21,546 nt of DNA from Euprymna scolopes. Its lineage: Eukaryota; Mollusca; Cephalopoda; Sepiida; Sepiolidae. Of the stretch, positions 16,936 to 21,546 are shown one piece after another. The DNA lies in the NCBI GenBank assembly GCA_024364805.1, contig CM044516.1:8667406-8688951 (forward strand), in the 5' to 3' direction. The translations under genes and the position numbers were made by a program. The notes under the pieces were generated by a model. It had not been told where the DNA came from. It made no database searches and saw only the letters and a program-made list of their open reading frames with translations. Positions within the stretch are counted from its first letter, which is position 1, and every line of letters begins with the position of its first letter.

Positions 16936-17075
16936 ATTGGTTTTTGTTTTCAATAGTTCTTGCAAAAGAACAAAAAAGATAAATGTTTGGTGAATTTAAA
17001 TAAGGAAAAGGATATCTTCGGACAGCCTTATCTGTTAGTACCAGAAAAAATTGACGGAATACATAAGCTTTAGTA

Positions 17076-17153
17076 CTAGGAGGGTGCAAAAATAATGTCG
17101 TTTTTTAAATGAAGTTGGACGTCAAAAACGATATTATTTTTGCACCAACCTAA
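17076..17153. mobile_element. 78 bp palindromic mariner MITE, MADE1-like
   Basis: The left arm has GGTGCAAAAATAATGTCGTT and the inverse of the right arm TTAGGTTGGTGCAAAAATAA, continuing TATCGTTTTTGA. The two pair over about 30 bases around a short centre. TA flanks both ends (17074-17075 and 17154-17155). The end sequence TTAGGTTGGTGCAAAA and the ~80 bp all-palindrome design are those of human MADE1, the MITE of the Hsmar1 mariner. Confidence 0.85.
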
Positions 17154-17155
17154 TA

Positions 17156-17650
17156 AAAAACTAATTTTAAATAAGAAACCATCGCGTGGAATTCAATTCA
17201 GAAATTAAATGAGAAAGCTAAATCTATTTCGAATACAGATTATTTGGGCGATTATTCGATTCATAATTTTTAAATTCAATTTCAATTTCAAATGTAGTAA
17301 ATATTTTCATCTAGCCTTTAATCTGCCACCGTAGAATTTAGATTCCGATTACTCTTTTAAAGTTAACTGTATCATAGTTGGGAAACTACATGCATACTCT
17401 TTGAAATTAATAGGAAAGCGATATACGTGAAGTCTGTAAAGAAACCAAGGCAATTTTGTGTAAATATGTGATAAAAACAGAACTTGAAATAGAATTATGC
17501 ATTCAACAATATTTCAGAAATTATAGCCCATTTAAGACACAATAGCAAGAAATATACAGAGGAAAAAGAAAATGTATTTCAATAGAAAACTAGAAAAAAC
17601 TCAGAAATAGAAACACTCCAAAAAAAGGAGATTGTTATTATTAGGGATAG
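17156..17650. other. Unassigned AT-rich sequence
   Basis: No supported feature between the two MITEs. Confidence 0.4.
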
Positions 17651-17803
17651 AACAACGACATATTTTTTTCATTGTTTTGACTCTCGAGTGTGTATCCGTT
17701 GATATCTTATATGCTTTTATATAGAGTGATGTGATTCTCAGTTGATTAACTGTGACAAATACACATTCGAGGATCAAAACAATGAAAAGAATATGCTGTT
17801 GTT
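17651..17803. mobile_element. Palindromic-ended MITE, copy A
   Basis: The left arm contains CATTGTTTTGACTCTCGAGT and the inverse of the right arm CATTGTTTTGATCCTCGAAT, each preceded by a CATATT-TTTT word. The centre contains GTTGATATCTTATATGCTTT and TATATAGAGTGATGTG. The whole is repeated at 18297-18453. Confidence 0.75.
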
Positions 17804-17808
17804 GTTGA

Positions 17809-18275
17809 TATTTGACCAAGGTGGGCATCAAGACAGTTTCCGCTCTCCCTATAGTGTAGACTTTACTTCTTTTGACTTTTGGTTATTCCCTAAGATCAAG
17901 GAAAGCCTTAGAGGCTGTCGTTATGAGACAATTGAGGGGATGAAAAGAGCATGACACGCTCACACAAAAGGACTTACATGAGGCACTCCAGAAGTGGTTG
18001 AACGATACAAGTGCATTGCAACCGAAGGAGATTACTTTGAAGGTGGCTAGAGTTTCTTGCATGCATAATCAAGAAAAGTTCCTATGCCAAAAAAAAAAAA
18101 AAGACCTGGAAACTTACTGAAGGCACATCTTTAAGTACGAAAAATAGTAAAAAAATAATAAAGTTAATTTTCGATTAACATTAACAATTATTTTACTTTG
18201 TTAGAAAATACCGGTTTATATAAAAAGGTGGCGGGAAAATTTAGGTACATAGAAATATAAATTCTGAAGCGATAT
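17809..18275 (+). mobile_element. 5'-truncated mariner fragment, copy 2 (transposase C-terminus, broken)
   Basis: Second copy of 16143-16602, same orientation, with FTSFDFWLFPKIKESLRGCR (this one keeps the usual Phe after the catalytic Asp), YETIEGMKRA, then the same in-frame TGA stop as copy 1 and the same GDYFEGG tail. It lies 5 bases after MITE copy A and about 20 bases before MITE copy B, whereas copy 1 has neither neighbour. Confidence 0.85.
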
Positions 18276-18296
18276 ATCTAATTAGTAGGACTACTA

Positions 18297-18453
18297 CAAC
18301 AGTGTATTCTTTTCATTCTTTTAACTCTCGAGTGTGTATCCGTTGATATCTTGTATGCTTTTATATAGATTGATGTGGTTTCCGGATGATAAACTGTGTC
18401 TTACTGTGTCGGATATATACTCGAGAGTCTAAAAAATGAAAAGAATATTCTGT
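18297..18453. mobile_element. Palindromic-ended MITE, copy B
   Basis: Same element as copy A: the left arm has TATTCTTTTCATTCTTTTAA then CTCTCGAGTGTGTAT, and the inverse right arm TATTCTTTTCATTTTTTAGA then CTCTCGAGTATATAT. The centre matches copy A (GTTGATATCTTGTATGCTTT). Element length is about 155 bp in both copies. Confidence 0.75.
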
Positions 18454-18749
18454 TTCACAGCACTAGTTATGATTACCGTGCTACTTTTGCTAAGAGAAGT
18501 ATTCATGAGGAGGGTACAGTATTTGTCATTTATAGCCATTCACAATTTCCCGTTTAAGTCGCAAGGCTTACAGTAAATAAACAGAGCATAAGGTGATAAA
18601 AAGGCTTACTCATCTAGTCATCGAAACTATTCTTATAACTCGCCATTTACTCGCTTTAAATATACGGCAAAAATGTGTATATATTAACAACATAATATAG
18701 CCCAATAAAAGACTATTTATTGTCTGTAACACCTTCCGTCATATATACA
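18454..18749. other. Unassigned AT-rich sequence
   Basis: No supported feature. An 11-base word GCTAAGAGAAG at about 18488 also lies just left of mariner fragment copy 1 (about 16125). Confidence 0.35.
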
Positions 18750-18985
18750 TCATACTGATACGACCCATTCTTGATTATGCTGTGCAAGTGACACTTGTTT
18801 AATCTGCAAAACGGTACCGTACACTCGAAGCGTGTTTAACTATTGACAACTAGAACGCTGACGAGATTCTACACATAAAGAGCAGCTCACAAATTTGAAA
18901 TCTATTCTTACGTTAGAATTAGAAGAGATTTGATTCTGCACCACTTATCGAGGCCCAGAGACCACTCGAGGATAAGGGTGAAAGA
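18750..18985 (+). pseudogene. Possible plus-strand LINE reverse transcriptase relic
   Basis: From 18755 the plus strand reads LIRPILDYAVQVTLV then a stop, then SAKRYRTLEACLTI. This resembles the RT thumb-region phrase (hydrophobic)IRPxLDYAxxVW followed by a (K/R)xLExxQ word. A second frame near 18894 reads FEIYSYVRIRRDLIL. If real, it is heavily decayed and runs opposite to the LINE that follows. The last part (18940-18985) recurs inside the satellite at 21057-21103. Confidence 0.25.
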
Positions 18986-18995
18986 GTGTACATTA

Positions 18996-19665
18996 ATCAA
19001 TGGGACAATATCATAGTAATCGTTAGTAGTGTAAATTTGGTAAATTGGATTACTTTAGGGGAACGGCTCCGCAAGAACTTGTTTACGTTGGACTTGAAGA
19101 CGACCATGTTGCAGACAGTTGGAAAGCAGTCAAACGGAAGACAGTTCAACAGGTGTGCAGTTCTAAGAAAGAAGCTTTGTTCATGGAATCTACGTTTAGG
19201 TTTATGCACAGATAAAGAGTGGGGACAAATTATTGATAGTGTTTTCAACTAGACGAGTGTTTCTCGTGTACGTTTGGCGAGGGGGGAATATAGACGAGCA
19301 TTTGCCATAAGAATAACGATAAGGCAGAGACAGACTCGGCACATCTCTTCTGTGAGGAAGATGTTGCACGAAAGAGAAAAGGGCATCACCTACGACGCTA
19401 CAAAGTCTATTTTGAACTCTGTCAAGGCAGGATAAGTTTTTCTGGCAGCTCCTGCCCATATATGGAAACAATACTCCATCCTTGGACGTACTTGGCTCTC
19501 ATATAGGTGGGAATTGCATCAGCAGTGCGATATCCTTTGGATCGATAGAAGGATCCGACTATTTTTCCAGCGACATTGGCAACGGATTTGATGTACGTGT
19601 TCAATTTCATTCTCTATCCGTGTGTCTGGTCCATAAAGCAAGCTGCCAGAGGAGGTCGTCAAGAT
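18996..19665 (-). pseudogene. LINE reverse transcriptase C-terminal region, broken
   Basis: On the minus strand, from 19665 downward, the segments fall in family order. First is MKLNTYIKSVANVAGKIVGS with an FYRSKGYRTADAI continuation, then LDRVQNRLCSVVGDALF with LPHRRDVPSLSLPYRYSYGKC. Next come PPRQTYTRNTRL and finally QSFFLRTAHLLNCLPFDCFP with FKSNVNKFLRSRSP. These are the standard late motifs of Jockey/I/CR1-type non-LTR retrotransposon pol, downstream of the catalytic FADD region, which is missing. Frames change at least twice, so it is dead. 5' truncation is typical of LINE insertion. The 3' part is shared with 2020-2277. Confidence 0.85.
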
Positions 19666-20179
19666 GACTACTATATTGCTGTTTAAAGACTTATTTTTAC
19701 TCCTTCTCTTGGGGTACGGGCCTATTTTCTTACCTTCTGACTTTGTGCCATAACCCCTCGTAGTGGGAGAGTGATAAATTCTAGCGTATGCACATGATTT
19801 CGTGCATTATTTCTATACATACTATTTATTCAAAAGAAATTTACACCCAAAGGTAACCTCACTTACATAAAACAAATAAAATTTTAATAATTTTCTCCAT
19901 GTTATGAATTGTTTGTTATAAAAATTGTTTAAACTGTTTTATTTAATTTATATTTAATTTAATTTATATTTAATTTGTTTTCAATGATTATTAGCGACAC
20001 CAGTTGCCTTTCAAGTTCATTTGCTGTAAGAGTTATTCCCCCATTTAAGCTATGAGAGATATTTTCCGTTCAGTTTTCACAGACGAAAATCGATGTGTTG
20101 TATGCTCCCAGGAATCCAAAAATTCGCGTAAGAAGTTAGGATAATCAGTTTATCTTAAATGGTTGGTTACTGAACCCTT
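19666..20179. other. Unassigned sequence with an AT minisatellite
   Basis: No gene. 19932-19978 holds repeats of ATTTAATTTAT. The rest shows no recognised element, though the part next to 20180 may be the body of the Helitron-like element. Confidence 0.4.
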
Positions 20180-20225
20180 CGTCTACCAATATGTTTACAC
20201 CTAGCAACGCCGGGTATACAGCTAG
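20180..20225 (+). mobile_element. Helitron-like 3' terminus
   Basis: The end reads GCAACGCCGGGTATACAGCTAG followed by T. Helitrons end in a short GC hairpin a few bases before CTRR and insert between A and T. The usual CCCGGGCAACGCCGGG hairpin is recognisable, but its left arm is mutated (CTAGCAACGCCGGG). No 5' TC end or replicase was found in the window, so only the terminus is claimed. Confidence 0.4.
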
Positions 20226-20226
20226 T

Positions 20227-21546
20227 ATTCAAGATAAAACGGCAAATATTTTTTATTCAAGCTAGCATTATTTCAAACAACACATATTTAGCAAGCTTTA
20301 TTTTAAAATTTGTTCAAGCTTAATTCAAGCAACCACTATTTCATTCAAGCATTATTCAAGCAAGCATTATTTGAAACTGCATTCAAGCTTCATTCAAGCA
20401 TGCATTATTTAAATCATTATTCAAGCTTTACTCAAACAAGCTGTATTTTATTCAAGCTTTATTAAAGCACGCTTTATTTTATTAAAGCTTTATTAAAGCA
20501 ATTATTATTTGAAGATGTATGCAGGTTTTATTCAAGCAAGCATTATTTTATTCAAGAAAGCATTACTTAAAGCACTATTAGGGTTTTATCCAAAAAAGCA
20601 TTATTTTATCTAAGCTTTATTTAAGCAAGCATTATCTTATTCAAGGCAGCATTATATTATACAAGCTTTATTAAAGTAAGCATTATTTTTAACTGTATTC
20701 GAGCTTTATTCAAGCAAGAATTATTTCATTAAGATTTTATTGAAGCAAGCTTTATTTAAAACTCTATTCAAGCCTTATTCAAACAAGTATTATTTTATCA
20801 TAGCGTTATTGAGACAAGCATTATGTTATGCAAGCATTGCTAAACTATGTATTATTTCATTCACGCTTTATTAAAACAAGCATTATTTACTTCTAAGGTT
20901 TTTCCAATTAAGCATTAATTAAAACTTTCCTCAAGCTTTATTTTAGAAAGCATTATTTTATTCAAGGTTTTTTTCAAGCAAGCATTATTTTTATTACTGC
21001 ATTTTCAAGCAATTATTATTTCATTCTAGCTATATTAAAGAAAGCTTTTTTACATGGTAATCACCAATTATCAAGGCCCGGAAGCCACTCAAGGATATGT
21101 GTTGAATTTTAATAAATTTAAATTTATTTAAATAAATTTAAACAAAGATTTGTTTTACTCAAGCTTTATAAAAGCTAGCATTATGTGAAACTGTATTCAA
21201 GTATTATTCAAATAAGTATTATTTTATTCAAGCTTTATTAAAATAAGTATTATTTTATTCAAGTTTTATTCAAACAAGCATTATTTTATTCAAGTTTAAT
21301 TCAAACAAGCATTATTTTATTCAAGTTTTATTCAAACAAGCATTATTTTATTCAAGTTTTATTCAAACAAGCATTATTTTATTCAAGTTTTATTCAAATA
21401 AGTATTATTTTATTCAAGTTTTATTCAAACAAGCATTATTTTATTCAAGTTTTATTCAAACAAGCATTATTTTATTCAAGTTTTATTCAAATAAATATTA
21501 TTTTAGTCAAGTTTTATTCAAACAAGCATTATTTTATTCAAGTTTT
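20227..21546 (+). repeat. 31 bp satellite array, open at the right edge
   Basis: The unit, CAAGCATTATTTTATTCAAG plus TTTTATTCAAA, repeats every 31 bp. From about 21225 to the window end the units are nearly identical; from 20227 to about 21055 they are strongly diverged and vary in length. Variants with ATAAGTATT instead of ACAAGCATT are scattered, the last two 93 bp (three units) apart. A foreign insertion lies at 21057-21150. There is no coding sequence, and spacers are not unique, so this is not a CRISPR array. Confidence 0.95.
21057..21103. repeat. Insertion in the satellite matching 18940-18985
   Basis: TTATC-AGGCCC-GA--CCACTC-AGGATA is shared with 18940-18985 in the same orientation over about 45 bp, while the satellite pattern is interrupted. 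An AT-rich AAATTTAAATTTATTTAAAT stretch follows before the array resumes near 21150. Confidence 0.6.

Noticed and set aside
17601-17831. Minus-strand 76-codon frame
   Set aside because: It spans MITE copy A and its flank and has no independent coding signal.
18997-19252. Plus-strand protein gene opposite the LINE
   Set aside because: The plus-strand frame (18986-19252) is the shadow of the minus-strand RT, whose motif order explains the sequence.
20227-21546. CRISPR-like periodicity (31 bp)
   Set aside because: Units abut with no unique spacers and the sequence is AT-rich satellite in a eukaryotic context.

Overview
This AT-rich, repeat-dense window looks like animal nuclear DNA. I find no intact host protein-coding gene, rRNA gene or functional tRNA gene. 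The recognisable coding matter is decayed transposon protein: Tc1/mariner transposases and non-LTR (LINE) reverse transcriptase. This mix, together with tRNA-derived SINEs, long TTA/CTT/TG microsatellites and T/C-rich tracts, suggests an invertebrate with a large repetitive genome. A mollusc, perhaps a cephalopod, is my guess from general resemblance only.

Layout. 1-2000: T/C-rich tracts around a hairpin-rich block (about 735-925) that on the minus strand also carries a splice-donor/acceptor-like pair. 2020-2277: LINE 3'-end relic. 2431-2767: heat-shock-element plus TATA module leading into a 52-codon reading frame. 3037-3605: four diverged ~147 bp tandem units. 3606-4520: T/C-rich sequence and a TG microsatellite. 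4541-6042: end-to-end Tc1-like element with ~110 bp terminal inverted repeats (TIRs). 6438-7590: cecropia/Hsmar1-like mariner with a readable DD34D triad. 7903-8095: fragment of an unclassified invertebrate protein family. 8153-8508: fold-back/SINE composite. 9320-10586: several SINE-like or dispersed repeats. 10817-11337: internally deleted mariner-type element. 11460-11620: GC-rich relic. 12113-12850: non-autonomous hAT element with an 8 bp target duplication. 13399-14259: large microsatellites. 14690-14927: SINE-like unit with an A25 tail. 16143-18453: nest of mariner fragments, an ~78 bp mariner MITE resembling human MADE1, and two copies of a palindromic MITE. 18750-19665: LINE relics. 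20180-20225: Helitron-like 3' terminus. 20227-21546: 31 bp satellite that becomes more uniform toward, and runs off, the right edge.

No genes here form an operon or pathway. The main story is repeat biology. At least five Tc1/mariner lineages or derivatives coexist. The same repeat modules recur across the window: LINE 3' end at 2.1 and 19.2 kb; an ACGGCAT module at 11.7, 13.3, 16.6 and 16.8 kb; a SINE-like module at 9.4 and 15.4 kb. The best candidates for something undescribed are the heat-shock-type promoter module, the hairpin block near 0.8 kb, the mariner fragment spread in already-inactivated form, the composite fold-back element, and the satellite that starts at a Helitron-like end. 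All family assignments were made by eye and from memory; no search was run.
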